DNA of 64,000 nucleotides from an uncultured Acetatifactor sp. (GCA_910583845.1 CAJUAB010000001.1:176400-240399); one strand, 5' to 3'. Positions 17,161 to 26,123 are shown, counted from the stretch's first letter. Notes: a model not told the origin generated them from the sequence alone. Translations and numbers: made by a program.

Positions 17161-17190
17161 AATAGAATCCACGCTCCGCGAGGATTCTAT
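17161..17190. other. Hairpin between chemoreceptor and deacetylase genes
   Basis: A perfect inverted repeat AATAGAATCC/GGATTCTATT with an 11-nt loop. The 295-bp gap 16940-17234 otherwise holds only the chemoreceptor terminator; no gene was seen. Confidence 0.6.
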
Positions 17191-17197
17191 TGTCACG

Positions 17198-17228
17198 AAA
17201 AAAGAGAGCCGCACCAGCGCGGCCCTCC
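17198..17228 (-). terminator. Intrinsic terminator of the chemoreceptor gene
   Basis: On the minus strand GAGGGCCGCG/CGCGGCTCTC-type stem followed by TTTTTT, directly after the chemoreceptor stop. Confidence 0.8.
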
Positions 17229-17234
17229 TCCATA

Positions 17235-19322
17235 TCAGGTCTTGAATATCGCAATTTCCGTCTTCAATTCGTTCATATTCACGCCAAGGGCGTCTGCTGT
17301 CCGGCTCAGATTATCCACATTCTCCATCAGTTTCTCTGAAGTCTGGTTGACGATCTCCGCATTTTCCGCAGTCTCCGCGATGATCTGGGAAATATTCTGT
17401 ACAGCGTCCAGCGTCTCCGCTCTCTCCTTGTCCGCCTGCTCCGTGCTGGCCACGATCTCCTTCAGTCCGTTCACCAGTTCCCGCATCCGGTCACGCATGC
17501 CCGCAAACACCTGTACCACTTCCTGCACGGCATCCCCCTGCAAGGCCACCATCTCTTCCGCCTGTCTGGCATTCTGCACACTGTCCAGGGTGCGGGTACT
17601 GATATGCTGTACATTGTGGCTGATTTCCCCCGCCGCCCTGGCGGAATCGTCCGCCAGCTTTCTGATCTCTTCCGCCACCACGGCAAAGCCCTTGCCGGCG
17701 TCCCCGGCTCTGGCCGCCTCTATGGAGGCATTGAGCGACAACAGATTCGTCTGTTTGCTGATACCGGTAATAGTTTCCGCAAACACGCTGATATTCTCCG
17801 TCTCCTGGCTGAGCTGCTCGATGCTGACGCCCACCTGGTTGGTGATGTCGGTGGTCTCCTGCGCCCGCCGCCCCAGCACTTCGATGATTTCCATTCCCTT
17901 GCGGATCATGGTATCAGTCTCCTGAACCAGCATCTCCACTTTCTCCACCACCTGGCCGACTTCCTGCATATCATCGGATAAATGCCCCGTCTTCTCCATA
18001 CATTCCTGGGCGTGGAGAGACTGCCGGTTCATGCCCGCGTTGATCTCCGTGATGGCCTGGGTAATGTCCAGCGAATAGTCACTGATAATCTCCGACGCGC
18101 GCTTCACCTCGTCCGCGGACAGCTCCAACTGATCTGTGGCGCCATGCACTTTATTCACCAGCTTTTTATTGTTCTGTATCATATGGTTGGCGGACTGGGC
18201 CAGATCCCCGAACTCGTCCCGTCCGGACACCCTGACGCTCCCGGTGAGGTTGCCCTCCGCCACCTGCTCCAGCCCTGTGGAAATCTTCTTCATATTGCCC
18301 CGGATGCTGATGGTAATGGTCACTCCGATAAAGCCTGCCACCACCATGGCGATCACCACCATGGCAAAAGTAATCCACCCGATCTGGGACGCCTGGCCGG
18401 TGACCATCCCGCTGGGCACCAGCATACAGATCACGGCGCCGCTGTCCTGTACGATACCATATACAAACAGGTACTCCCTGCCCCGGAAGTCCACCTCCAT
18501 GTGCCCGATGCTCTCACCGGACTGTACGCATTCCTGGAAAAACGCTTCATTGTAAAGCACCGTCTCCCCTGCCGCAAAAGAACTTTCCTCTCCCTCCTCC
18601 AGATACTCCGTTACAAGCTCCCTGCCCCCCGGAGTCACAAATGCCGCGATACTGCCCTCCCCCAGAATCAGGTCCTGGAGCAGCCCTTTCACGGACTCAG
18701 GCTTGATGTCTATCACCACCATGGCGCTCTTGTTCTTGGACTGTATCTGATAAGACATGATATACCGCATCTCTGACAAGACCATCTTCTCATCCAGTGT
18801 GCGATGCCAATCTGTCCACCGGCTGACCTTGCCGCTGCCGCTCTGCTGCGTTACTTCCTCCTGATATTCCGCATAAAACCCGTTGGTCCTGACGGAATCA
18901 AAGGTAGAGATCAAAAGTAAATCCTGCGAAGGAATGATATGTACATTACTGATAAACTCGTTGCCGAATTGGGTCGACTGCACATTGGCTTTCTGGTCAT
19001 TGAGCAGATCCCTGCGCTCCACCGCGGAGCCGTCTCCCTCATAGGCACCGCTGAAATAGCGGTTCAGTTCCGAATCAAAAGCGTACTTCAGCGCCTCACC
19101 CGCCACAAAGGAATCGATTACATCCATGTAGCTGACCGTCATTTTCATAGTCTGTTCCGTGGAATCCAAAAATTGCTGACTCATACCGGCGGAAGCCTTT
19201 CTGTAGGCAATGACTCCCACCAGTATCATAAACACAATCGGAACGGTAAAGCATACTATGATTTTGTTTTGCAGGCTGCCGACCCGCAGTTTTTTCCTTT
19301 TTTGGAGCTTACCGTTTTTCAA
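17235..19322 (-). CDS. Methyl-accepting chemotaxis protein
   Basis: A 695-residue transmembrane chemoreceptor. TM1 lies at about 22-44 and TM2 at about 314-338, enclosing a periplasmic Cache-like sensor domain. A HAMP segment (about 338-390) and the cytoplasmic signalling domain follow, with the hairpin-tip sequence SLNASIEAARAGDAGKGFAV. The start is a TTG codon at 19322, selected by GGAGG eight bases upstream; the first downstream ATG would remove the N-terminus before TM1. The signal sensed is unknown. No flagellar or che genes are in the window. It is monocistronic with its own terminator. Confidence 0.93.
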   Translation of the reverse strand: MKNGKLQKRKKLRVGSLQNKIIVCFTVPIVFMILVGVIAYRKASAGMSQQFLDSTEQTMKMTVSYMDVIDSFVAGEALKYAFDSELNRYFSGAYEGDGSAVERRDLLNDQKANVQSTQFGNEFISNVHIIPSQDLLLISTFDSVRTNGFYAEYQEEVTQQSGSGKVSRWTDWHRTLDEKMVLSEMRYIMSYQIQSKNKSAMVVIDIKPESVKGLLQDLILGEGSIAAFVTPGGRELVTEYLEEGEESSFAAGETVLYNEAFFQECVQSGESIGHMEVDFRGREYLFVYGIVQDSGAVICMLVPSGMVTGQASQIGWITFAMVVIAMVVAGFIGVTITISIRGNMKKISTGLEQVAEGNLTGSVRVSGRDEFGDLAQSANHMIQNNKKLVNKVHGATDQLELSADEVKRASEIISDYSLDITQAITEINAGMNRQSLHAQECMEKTGHLSDDMQEVGQVVEKVEMLVQETDTMIRKGMEIIEVLGRRAQETTDITNQVGVSIEQLSQETENISVFAETITGISKQTNLLSLNASIEAARAGDAGKGFAVVAEEIRKLADDSARAAGEISHNVQHISTRTLDSVQNARQAEEMVALQGDAVQEVVQVFAGMRDRMRELVNGLKEIVASTEQADKERAETLDAVQNISQIIAETAENAEIVNQTSEKLMENVDNLSRTADALGVNMNELKTEIAIFKT

Positions 19323-19530
19323 GGCGCTGTCCTCCTGAATCTTTCGTCTTACAACGTTTTGTATTACATCGCAACTTATTTTCTATTCTACTCCATTTTT
19401 GCCAAAATGTATAGTGGGAACATGCATTCTTTTTCGCTTATAGTGAAAAAGCACACAAACCCGTGGCAAAACCCGCAGGCATTCTGTAAAAAACAACCAA
19501 GTCCTCAAAAAGCTCCTGCATCCGGGCTAT

Positions 19531-19570
19531 AAAAACCGCCAGGGAAAGCATCCTATGGTTTCCCTGGCGG
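19531..19570 (-). terminator. Intrinsic terminator after the ASKHA-domain gene
   Basis: On the minus strand CCGCCAGGGAAA/TTTCCCTGGCGG stem followed by TTTTTA, 25 bp beyond the stop of the ASKHA-domain gene. Confidence 0.85.
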
Positions 19571-19594
19571 ATTCTCCGGAAAAGCTGCCGCCTG

Positions 19595-20977
19595 TCATAC
19601 CCGGCGCAGGTACATGGCTTCCACAAAATCGGCTTCAAACCCCTGCTGTCCGGCCAGGTTCAGCACCTGCGCCCTATGGCGGAGCTGCCCGGCGCGTTTT
19701 TCCATATCCGTCCCGCTGCCGTAAAGCCGGGCCCCTGCAAGAGCCGCGTTGCCCACTGCCGTCACCCTTCCTTCCAGCTCCCGGGGCAGAAGGCCCAGCG
19801 CAATGGCCGCCCGCGCGTCCAGGAAATACCCGAGTCCCCCTGCCAGCCAGACCCGCCGGATCTGCTCCGGACCCTCCAGGCCATATGCGGCAGTCAGCGT
19901 CCTGATCCCGGCGCAGACAGCCGCTTTGGCCATTTGCAGACTGCGAATGCGCTCCTGGGTGATCCGCACACCTCCGATCAGAATCCCGCTCTCAAAATAA
20001 GGTTCTTTCAGCAAGCCCGTCTCGTCCACCAGCCCCAGCTCCAACAGTCTGGCCGTCAGGGCAATCATATCCGCCCCCCAGATATCCCCGCCCCCCTCAA
20101 AGGCGGGACCGGCCGCCGCCGCGCAGCAGACGAAGCTCTCCTGATTGCCCAGAACCATCTCTCCGTTGGTGCCCAGATCCACCAGAAGGGTGACCTCCTT
20201 CCTCCGGTCCATTCCGCAGGCCAGTATCCCCGCAGTGATATCCCCGCCCACAAAGGCCGACATTCCCGGCAATGTCTCGGCTTCCACCCCCTCCACTGTC
20301 AGCCTCTCCGAAGCAAGATAATCCGCCCTGAACGGAGCCGTTCCCAGGGAGGAGGGGTCATGTCCCATCAGCAGATATAGCATGGTGGTATTACCGGCTA
20401 TAATCAGCTTCTCCGGATTCCCTCCCTGTGCCCGGAACTGCGCGATCCCCTCCGCCAGCGCCCGCTTCACCGACTGCTGCATCTGCCGCAGCAGCATGGG
20501 ATTTTCCGCCGCCTGGATGCGGGAGATGACATCCGTCCCGAATATCCTCTGGGGATTGACACACACGTATTCCCCCCGTTTCTGTCCCTGGCTGTCATAC
20601 CATTCCATGGCAATGGTGGTGGTTCCCAGATCAGCCGCGGCCAATTCCTTTTTCTGTGGCATAACGCTTTCCGGAACCCGGGATTGCCCCGGGCCCGCCG
20701 CTTCTTCCTCCTCCCGGAATTTCCTCCGCGGCCCGGCTTCTTCCTCCTCCCGGGATTTCCTCCGCGGCCCGGCTTCTTCCTCCTCCCGGAATTTCCTCCG
20801 CGGCCCGGCTTCTTCCTCCTCCCGGGATTTCCCCCGCAGCCCGGCTTCCCTCTCCTGCACAGGCTCTGCCGGAGCGCCGGAAAACGTTACCACCTTCATT
20901 TCCCTCTCCAGTTCTTTGCCCATCCCGCACCGGCCGCAGCCGGTGCAGATCTGACATCTGGTGCCCTGATCTGTCAT
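19595..20977 (-). CDS. RACo-like ASKHA-domain protein with N-terminal four-cysteine cluster
   Basis: About 460 residues. The C-terminal 360 residues are the ATP-binding ASKHA domain (DUF4445) found in reductive activators of corrinoid proteins: AADLGTTTIAMEW, IIAGNTTMLYLLMGH, LLVDLGTNGEM and AGPAFEGG. Instead of the usual 2Fe-2S ferredoxin domain, the N-terminus has CX2CX2CX2C (CQICTGCGRC), suggesting a 4Fe-4S site. A repetitive charged linker follows. The ORF extends to 21091, but the ATG at 20977 has GGAAGGAG upstream and avoids the preceding gene. No corrinoid protein or methyltransferase is nearby, so its partner is unknown. Confidence 0.85.
   Translation of the reverse strand: MTDQGTRCQICTGCGRCGMGKELEREMKVVTFSGAPAEPVQEREAGLRGKSREEEEAGPRRKFREEEEAGPRRKSREEEEAGPRRKFREEEEAAGPGQSRVPESVMPQKKELAAADLGTTTIAMEWYDSQGQKRGEYVCVNPQRIFGTDVISRIQAAENPMLLRQMQQSVKRALAEGIAQFRAQGGNPEKLIIAGNTTMLYLLMGHDPSSLGTAPFRADYLASERLTVEGVEAETLPGMSAFVGGDITAGILACGMDRRKEVTLLVDLGTNGEMVLGNQESFVCCAAAAGPAFEGGGDIWGADMIALTARLLELGLVDETGLLKEPYFESGILIGGVRITQERIRSLQMAKAAVCAGIRTLTAAYGLEGPEQIRRVWLAGGLGYFLDARAAIALGLLPRELEGRVTAVGNAALAGARLYGSGTDMEKRAGQLRHRAQVLNLAGQQGFEADFVEAMYLRRV
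20701..20844. repeat. Four in-frame 36-bp tandem repeats in the ASKHA-domain gene
   Basis: Four 36-bp units encode a 12-residue repeat (REEEEAGPRRKF, alternating with an S for F). The F/S alternation marks a 72-bp higher-order unit that was itself duplicated. Lies between the cysteine cluster and the ATP-binding domain. Confidence 0.85.
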
Positions 20978-21047
20978 TGCGCTTTCTCCTTCCCGGATCT
21001 CCTGTAGTTCTGTTCTCCTTCCAGAAAACGTTTCCGCAGCTGACGGT

Positions 21048-21449
21048 CTAAAAAGAAACCTCCGCGCCGATTGTTTCGCTGTTGCCCACAATGTCCAGCG
21101 GAATCCTGTCCAGCCAGTCTTTTCCCCATTTTTCCCGCGCCTCCAGCACCAGTCTGTTGCCGGTCTCTGTCAGCAGTCTGAACTCTCTGTCTTCGCTGGC
21201 TGCCAATGAGGGGGATTTGCCCGAATAATATCCGGCGCAGGAGCTGGGCGTTTTCCCATATTTAATGGCGTACCCTGAAATATCCTCCGGGGTTGCCCGG
21301 CCCGCCTTGCGGTACACTTCCTCCAGAATGGCAAGCCGCCTGATTTCCCCCACCGTTGCGGTCGCCGCCTTCTGCTCCGCTTCCATACGCCGGATTAACG
21401 CCGAGACACGCGCTTCAATTGCTTTCAGTTCTTCCAATACAGATTGCAT
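21048..21449 (-). CDS. Conserved small protein of unknown function
   Basis: A 133-residue protein I do not recognise. It begins with a predicted coiled-coil (about 1-45, MQSVLEELKAIEARVSALIR), followed by a folded region containing EDISGYAIKYGKTPSSCAGYYSG and a C-terminal part rich in charged residues. The ATG at 21449 has GGAGG at good spacing; the ORF extends 16 codons upstream without ribosome-binding support. It has a near-consensus promoter with a palindrome over the -35 box, so it is probably regulated. It lies 70 bp before the ASKHA-domain gene and may be co-transcribed with it. Confidence 0.7.
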   Translation of the reverse strand: MQSVLEELKAIEARVSALIRRMEAEQKAATATVGEIRRLAILEEVYRKAGRATPEDISGYAIKYGKTPSSCAGYYSGKSPSLAASEDREFRLLTETGNRLVLEAREKWGKDWLDRIPLDIVGNSETIGAEVSF

Positions 21450-21499
21450 AATGCTCCTCCCTTTTTCGTTGTGATTATGGTTTCTTGATTTCTGCAATC

Positions 21500-21528
21500 A
21501 ATATAGCACTTTTCCATCTCGTTGTCAA
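21500..21528 (-). promoter_or_regulatory. Strong promoter with overlapping palindrome, for the unknown small protein
   Basis: TTGACA, 17 bp, TATATT on the minus strand. The -35 box overlaps a perfect 13-bp palindrome TCAACCCGGTTGA at 21525-21537, a likely repressor operator. Confidence 0.75.
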
Positions 21529-21557
21529 CCCGGTTGAACGAAATTGATTATGAATAT

Positions 21558-21591
21558 TCAAAAAATGCCGGAACCGCGCTGGATTCCGGCA
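21558..21591 (-). terminator. Intrinsic terminator of the DUF4250 gene
   Basis: GCCGGAA/TTCCGGC stem followed by ATTTTTT on the minus strand, 86 bp after the DUF4250 stop. Confidence 0.75.
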
Positions 21592-21676
21592 TCATGCCAA
21601 ACTGTATCAAATAAAAATCCCATCCGTCTGTCCCTGTATTTGCCCATACAATACTGGCGGCATGCAAAACGCTTTC

Positions 21677-21850
21677 TCACAGGAACTGGTTTTTATCCCG
21701 GTCATAATGATAGTCGATCCGGGAAAGTTTTTCCGTTATCCCCTCCCGGTCCACATCCAGGTCCTCGCACAGGGCGTCCAGACTGGGATAATAATCCCTG
21801 AGTTTCAGATTGATAAAGCTCAGCAGCATTGCCGGATCTTCAGGTATCAT
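21677..21850 (-). CDS. DUF4250 domain-containing small protein
   Basis: A 57-residue protein translated directly from the minus strand; it begins MIPEDPAMLLSFINLKLRD and ends DYHYDRDKNQFL. This matches the whole length of the DUF4250 family of Clostridia, which is uniformly about 55-60 residues. The ATG at 21850 has an excellent GGAGGAA. The function of the family is unknown; the sequence (residues 20-45, LDALCEDLDVDREGITEKL) looks like a small helix-turn-helix. Easy to miss because of its size. Confidence 0.85.
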   Translation of the reverse strand: MIPEDPAMLLSFINLKLRDYYPSLDALCEDLDVDREGITEKLSRIDYHYDRDKNQFL

Positions 21851-21931
21851 ATTTCCTCCTGCCTTTCTGTAGGAAACGCTTCCTCATCCCGGATGTTTTC
21901 CGGCGGAATGTCCCTTCCCGGAAAGCATCCC

Positions 21932-21991
21932 TGGAGCGTGTTTGAAAATCAATTCCGCCATCTGCCGGAAAGCATTTTTCATACACGCTCT
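21932..21991. repeat. Short MITE-like repeat copy
   Basis: Left end GGAGCGTGTTTGAAAAT and right end ATTTTTCATACACGCTCT form a hairpin around ATTCCGCCATCTGCCGG. It is a compact member of the dispersed family described at 38132-38295, just downstream of the acetyltransferase stop. Confidence 0.7.
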
Positions 21992-22002
21992 GGAATCAAT
22001 GT

Positions 22003-22452
22003 TTACAGATGCTTCACATAGACTCTCGCGTCTTCTCCATGCACATCTTTCATCACTTGATAAAATTCGTAGCCGTACTTCTCATATAATCCATTATGGT
22101 CCGTTGAGATGTAAATATGCCGCATGCCGGCCTTTTTCGCCAATGCCTCGACATGTCCCAGCAGTATTCCGGCGCAGCGCCTTCCCCTGTAACCGGGAAA
22201 GGTATATACCCACCCGATCCAGGGAGTCAGAACCGTGGACGGAATATCGTCCTTATCGGCAAATGTGCAGAACGATACCAGCTGATCACCCTCCGCCAGC
22301 AGGAGAACTCTGGCATGTTCACCCACCAGCTGCTTTAATTTACCGTCTCTCAGCAGTTCATATAAATACCGGCCGGCCCCCCAATCACTCTCTCCGATTT
22401 TTGAGAGCCAGTGCTCCTGATTTTCCGCGCAGAAATATTCTATGATCTCCAT
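22003..22452 (-). CDS. GNAT-family N-acetyltransferase
   Basis: A 149-residue protein with the GNAT fold. The acetyl-CoA-binding motif A lies near residue 80 (VYTFPGYRGRRCAGILLGHVEALAKKAG, read here as FPGYRGRRCAGILL), followed by IYISTDHNGLYEKYGYEF. The N-terminal part ends with WIGWVYT. It lies 100 bp after the mannan locus in the same direction and could be the end of that transcript, but nothing links its function to mannan. Substrate unknown. Confidence 0.88.
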   Translation of the reverse strand: MEIIEYFCAENQEHWLSKIGESDWGAGRYLYELLRDGKLKQLVGEHARVLLLAEGDQLVSFCTFADKDDIPSTVLTPWIGWVYTFPGYRGRRCAGILLGHVEALAKKAGMRHIYISTDHNGLYEKYGYEFYQVMKDVHGEDARVYVKHL

Positions 22453-22553
22453 CCGATGCCCTCCCGTAAATTCAATTTTCTCTCCCAGGAGGCACAGCCA
22501 GACAACGTCTCTCCTCCGTCCGGAATACTACAGCCGCGAAACCAGCACTCCCC

Positions 22554-24872
22554 TTACACCGCATTTTCTGTGGCTGTTGAGGCAATGATCTCCATATCTC
22601 CCAGCATCTCCACCTGACCGTAACCGGCGGGAATCAGCAGATGCGCGCCCTTGCCCACGCTGTGTCCCTCGATGATACCCGCGCCCTCCAGCACACTGAC
22701 AATCAGAAACGGCTGCTCCTGCGTAAAGGTAAAACCATCCTTCACCACCAGTTTCCACACCTTATAATAATCGCTCTCCGTCAACAGATTCCAGGCATTG
22801 GGCTCCTGGGGAGCCGCCTTTTTGATGGCCCTTTGGTACGCCTCGTCCGGCACGTTGATCACGTCGATGCTCTGGGAAACATGAAGCTGGCGGGGCTTTC
22901 CGTCCACCAGACGGTTGTAATCGTACACCCGGTAGGTGATATCGCTGCTTTGCTGGGTCTCCAGGATCAGAAAGCCCCCCGTGATGGCATGTACCGTGCC
23001 CGGGTCAATCTGAATCATATCCCCCTTCTGCACCGGCACCCGGCGGATCAGCTCCTCATACCGGTTATCAGAAATCATCTGTTTCAGCTCTTCCCGGGTC
23101 CTGGCGTGATGCCCCACCACCAGCTCCGCCCCCTGGTCACAATCCATGATGTACCAGCACTCGGTCTTGCCGAAAGGCACGTTCTCCTCCTTCCGGGCAT
23201 AGGCGTCGTCGGGATGCACCTGAATGCTCAGGTCACTCCTGGCGTCAATGATCTTTACCAGCAGGGGAAACTCCTCATAGGAAAGATTTCCGAACATCTC
23301 CCTGTGTTCCCGGTACAGAGCGGACAGCGTCTGCCCGGCATATTTTCCCTGGCTGATCCGGCAGTCCCCATGGGGATGAGCGCTGACGGCCCAGCATTCT
23401 CCCACGCTGCCGCTGTCCGCCTGATAGGGAAATTCTGTCACGAGCCTTCTGCCTCCCCAGACGCATTCTTTCAGCACCGGCTCCAGATACAGGATCTCCC
23501 CGCCGGGACGGTTCATCTCCAGAGCCGCGCCGTTTGTGTCCATGATTTTCTTATACCAGTAAGCGCTGTCCTTGACAATGCGCTGCTGGCTGCGGTAGTC
23601 CACATACACCAGCCCGAAACGCTCATGATAGCCGTTGGCCCACTCGAAATTATCCAGGAAAGTCCACAGAAAATATCCCCTGATGTCCACGCCCTCGTCC
23701 ACAGCCCGCTGCAGCTGATACAGATATCTTTCCAGGAAATCAATGCGGTTGGGATCGTGTACCTTGCCGTCCAGAGACACGCTGTCATGGCAGGAAATGC
23801 CGTTCTCCGTGATATACAGAGGCATATGGTAGCGCTCGTACAAAAACTTACAGCCCCAGTAGATGCATTCCGGCGTCACGGGCCACTGGATAGCCGTCTT
23901 GGGAAAGCCCGGAAAGCGGTCCACATACTCGATCCCCCCGTCAGCCCCCCGCCGCACCGTGTAGCCATTGTACACGTTCTGTCCCATAAAATCCAGAGGC
24001 TGGGAGATCAGCTCCATATCCTCCTCTGTGATCCGGGGCAGATACTCCGCGAAGCGTTTAAGGCCCTCCTTCGGATAATGCCCCAGAAAGATCGGGTCAC
24101 TGTACCACGCCACATTCCAGGTCCAGTTGTCCATGGGGTTTCGCAGGCCAAAATAGGCCTCCCTGGCCGCCGCCACGTCCTCCTGGCTGTCCGTGGCGGG
24201 AATGGCCACGCCGCAGGTGGGCGCAAACCCGATTTTCACGGGGCCCCTGGCATATTTCCGCAGATTGATCACCGCCTGTCCATGCGCTTTCAACACATTG
24301 TGAGCAATCTGGAAGGTCTCTTTATAAGAGAGCTTAAGGCCCGGCGCATGTTCTCCCCGCAGATGCCCCAATCCCACAAAACACTGGGGCTCGTTCAGGG
24401 TAAAATAGTACTGGCAGTCCTGGGAGAAATTCTCCGCCACCACTCTGGCATACTCCCCGAACCATTCCACACTCTCCGGATTCAGCCAGCCCCCCCGGTC
24501 CTGTAGCGCCTGGGGATACTCCCAGTGAAACAGCGTCAGGTAGGGCTCAATTCCGTTGGCTCTCATCTCTCTGATCATATCCTTATAATAATCAATACCG
24601 GCCTGATTGACCTGCCCCGTACCCTGGGGCAGGATTCGGGCCCAGTTCAAGGAAAAGCGGTAGTTTTTCACCCCCAGCATACGCATCAGGGCAAAATCTT
24701 CCCTGTACCGGTGGATATGATCACAGGCCACCCGGGCGTTCTGCCCTTCATAAACCTTTCCCTCTTCGCAGAAGGTGTCCCACACGTTCCTGCCGCAGCC
24801 ATCCCCAGGGTCCCTGCCCTCAATCTGGTAGGCGCTGTCCGCCACACCCCACGCAAAATCCTTACTGAACAT
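22554..24872 (-). CDS. Fusion of GH1 beta-glycosidase and class I mannose-6-phosphate isomerase
   Basis: A 772-residue protein with two complete enzymes. Residues 1-450 are a full-length GH1 glycosidase: acid/base Glu161 in FTLNEP and nucleophile Glu356 in ITENG, with FSLNWARI and FLWTFLDNFEWANGY. Residues 453-772 are a full-length type I phosphomannose isomerase: KECVWGG, metal-binding SIQVHPDD, GKTECWYI, and DPGTVHAITGG. No stop or frame change lies between them. As the last enzyme of the mannan locus, the GH1 half may release mannose or glucose from short beta-mannosides, and the isomerase half would convert mannose 6-phosphate to fructose 6-phosphate. Both domain identities are firm; the mannosidase preference is inferred. 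Confidence 0.93.
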   Translation of the reverse strand: MFSKDFAWGVADSAYQIEGRDPGDGCGRNVWDTFCEEGKVYEGQNARVACDHIHRYREDFALMRMLGVKNYRFSLNWARILPQGTGQVNQAGIDYYKDMIREMRANGIEPYLTLFHWEYPQALQDRGGWLNPESVEWFGEYARVVAENFSQDCQYYFTLNEPQCFVGLGHLRGEHAPGLKLSYKETFQIAHNVLKAHGQAVINLRKYARGPVKIGFAPTCGVAIPATDSQEDVAAAREAYFGLRNPMDNWTWNVAWYSDPIFLGHYPKEGLKRFAEYLPRITEEDMELISQPLDFMGQNVYNGYTVRRGADGGIEYVDRFPGFPKTAIQWPVTPECIYWGCKFLYERYHMPLYITENGISCHDSVSLDGKVHDPNRIDFLERYLYQLQRAVDEGVDIRGYFLWTFLDNFEWANGYHERFGLVYVDYRSQQRIVKDSAYWYKKIMDTNGAALEMNRPGGEILYLEPVLKECVWGGRRLVTEFPYQADSGSVGECWAVSAHPHGDCRISQGKYAGQTLSALYREHREMFGNLSYEEFPLLVKIIDARSDLSIQVHPDDAYARKEENVPFGKTECWYIMDCDQGAELVVGHHARTREELKQMISDNRYEELIRRVPVQKGDMIQIDPGTVHAITGGFLILETQQSSDITYRVYDYNRLVDGKPRQLHVSQSIDVINVPDEAYQRAIKKAAPQEPNAWNLLTESDYYKVWKLVVKDGFTFTQEQPFLIVSVLEGAGIIEGHSVGKGAHLLIPAGYGQVEMLGDMEIIASTATENAV

Positions 24873-24935
24873 ATTTTTTCCTCTTTCTACTATATATAAT
24901 GTGTTTCTTGCCTCTTTCGGAAGACAGTTTTACAA

Positions 24936-26123
24936 TCATCCTCCAAAACCTCTATGCGCATGACTACCCTGCCTTCCTCCAAGCATTGGCGTTGAATCTT
25001 CCCCGGACATCCCCGCGGTGATAACGGATACCAGATAGAAGCCGGAGACATCCTTCTCATGGGTTTTACACACCTCGATCCGCACCCGGTGCTCCCCCGG
25101 CTCCTCCGCTTCAAAAACGGTGGTCATGGCCAGCAGATCCCCCCAGTTCTCGTCAAACTCTCCGTCCAGCAGCACAGCCCCCGCCTCATCGCCGTCCACG
25201 ATCACCCGGGCCGCAGGGGCAGGCTTGTGGACAGTGCGCCGATACTGCACCGCCAGAGCGCTGCCGGTCATGGTAAATTCCAGATAAGCGCCCTCTTCCC
25301 AGGCTTCCCAACCGCATTTGAAAACATCCGTCATATCTCTCTGGGCCCCGCGATCCTCGGTAAAGCCCCGGCAGGAATCCGCCACCAGCTGCCGGTTGCG
25401 AAACCTTCTGGAACACTCATACCGATTGCGGGTCATGGGCCCGGCAGGGAAAACCGGCTCCGGCTCCGGGCTGTCCGCCTGGGCGTAAACACCGTCCAGA
25501 AAATACCGGATCGTATCCGCCAGCATGGCATGTCCCGCATCGTTGGGGTGGAGGTCATCGGCGGTAATGGTTTCCGCAGCCATCTCTCCCGCCGCAATCC
25601 GGGCATGGACATTGTTCCTGATGCTGACGCAGGGCAGATCATAATATTTTCCCACAGCCACATGGATCTCCTGGGCGCTGGCCCCTGTGCTGAAAAAGGA
25701 ATTGTGAAGCAGCACCACCGCGGGCAGCGTCCCGGAGGTATACACATGTCGCACCAGTCCCTCATAGGTCTCCTGAAAATGGGCGTTGTTGTCATCGTTT
25801 ACGCTGTACTCAATAAACACCACATCCGGCCTTGCATAAAGCAGATCCTCGTCCACTCTGGCCACGCCAAACTGAGAAGTAGTTCCCCCGATGCCCGCAT
25901 TGTAGTACGCCACCTGGGTCTGCGGAAAGTTTTCCCGCCACCACTGACAGCTTAAATAAGCATAACATTTTTCCGGCGTCGTGGCCACGCTGCCCATGGT
26001 GATGGAACCGCCCAGATAGCCGATGGTCACGGCCTCTCCCCTTCTCGCCCGCAGCATCACATTTTTCAGCCGTTTCTGATTTCCCCTGTTTACTACAATT
26101 GTGTCCAAATATTTGTCTGACAT
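24936..26123 (-). CDS. SGNH acetyl-esterase, CE17-like, with C-terminal carbohydrate-binding-like domain
   Basis: A 395-residue esterase. The SGNH domain (about 30-215) has nucleophile block LGGSITMGS (Ser40), a Gly block YNAGIGGTTS, EYSVNDDN and the catalytic Asp-His in TADDLHPNDAGH. The C-terminal part (about 235-380) is a beta-sandwich-like domain (YLEFTMTGSALAVQY, RVIVDGDEAG). This layout matches the CE17 mannan acetyl-esterases of gut Lachnospiraceae, which act with CE2 enzymes to deacetylate mannan oligosaccharides. No signal peptide is seen, so it is intracellular. It lies 18 bp after the CE2-like gene. The CE17 label is from recalled family architecture, not a search. Confidence 0.82.
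   Translation of the reverse strand: MSDKYLDTIVVNRGNQKRLKNVMLRARRGEAVTIGYLGGSITMGSVATTPEKCYAYLSCQWWRENFPQTQVAYYNAGIGGTTSQFGVARVDEDLLYARPDVVFIEYSVNDDNNAHFQETYEGLVRHVYTSGTLPAVVLLHNSFFSTGASAQEIHVAVGKYYDLPCVSIRNNVHARIAAGEMAAETITADDLHPNDAGHAMLADTIRYFLDGVYAQADSPEPEPVFPAGPMTRNRYECSRRFRNRQLVADSCRGFTEDRGAQRDMTDVFKCGWEAWEEGAYLEFTMTGSALAVQYRRTVHKPAPAARVIVDGDEAGAVLLDGEFDENWGDLLAMTTVFEAEEPGEHRVRIEVCKTHEKDVSGFYLVSVITAGMSGEDSTPMLGGRQGSHAHRGFGG

Noticed and set aside
21544..21801. Plus-strand frame of 85 codons
   Set aside because: It is antisense to the well-supported DUF4250 gene and its terminator.
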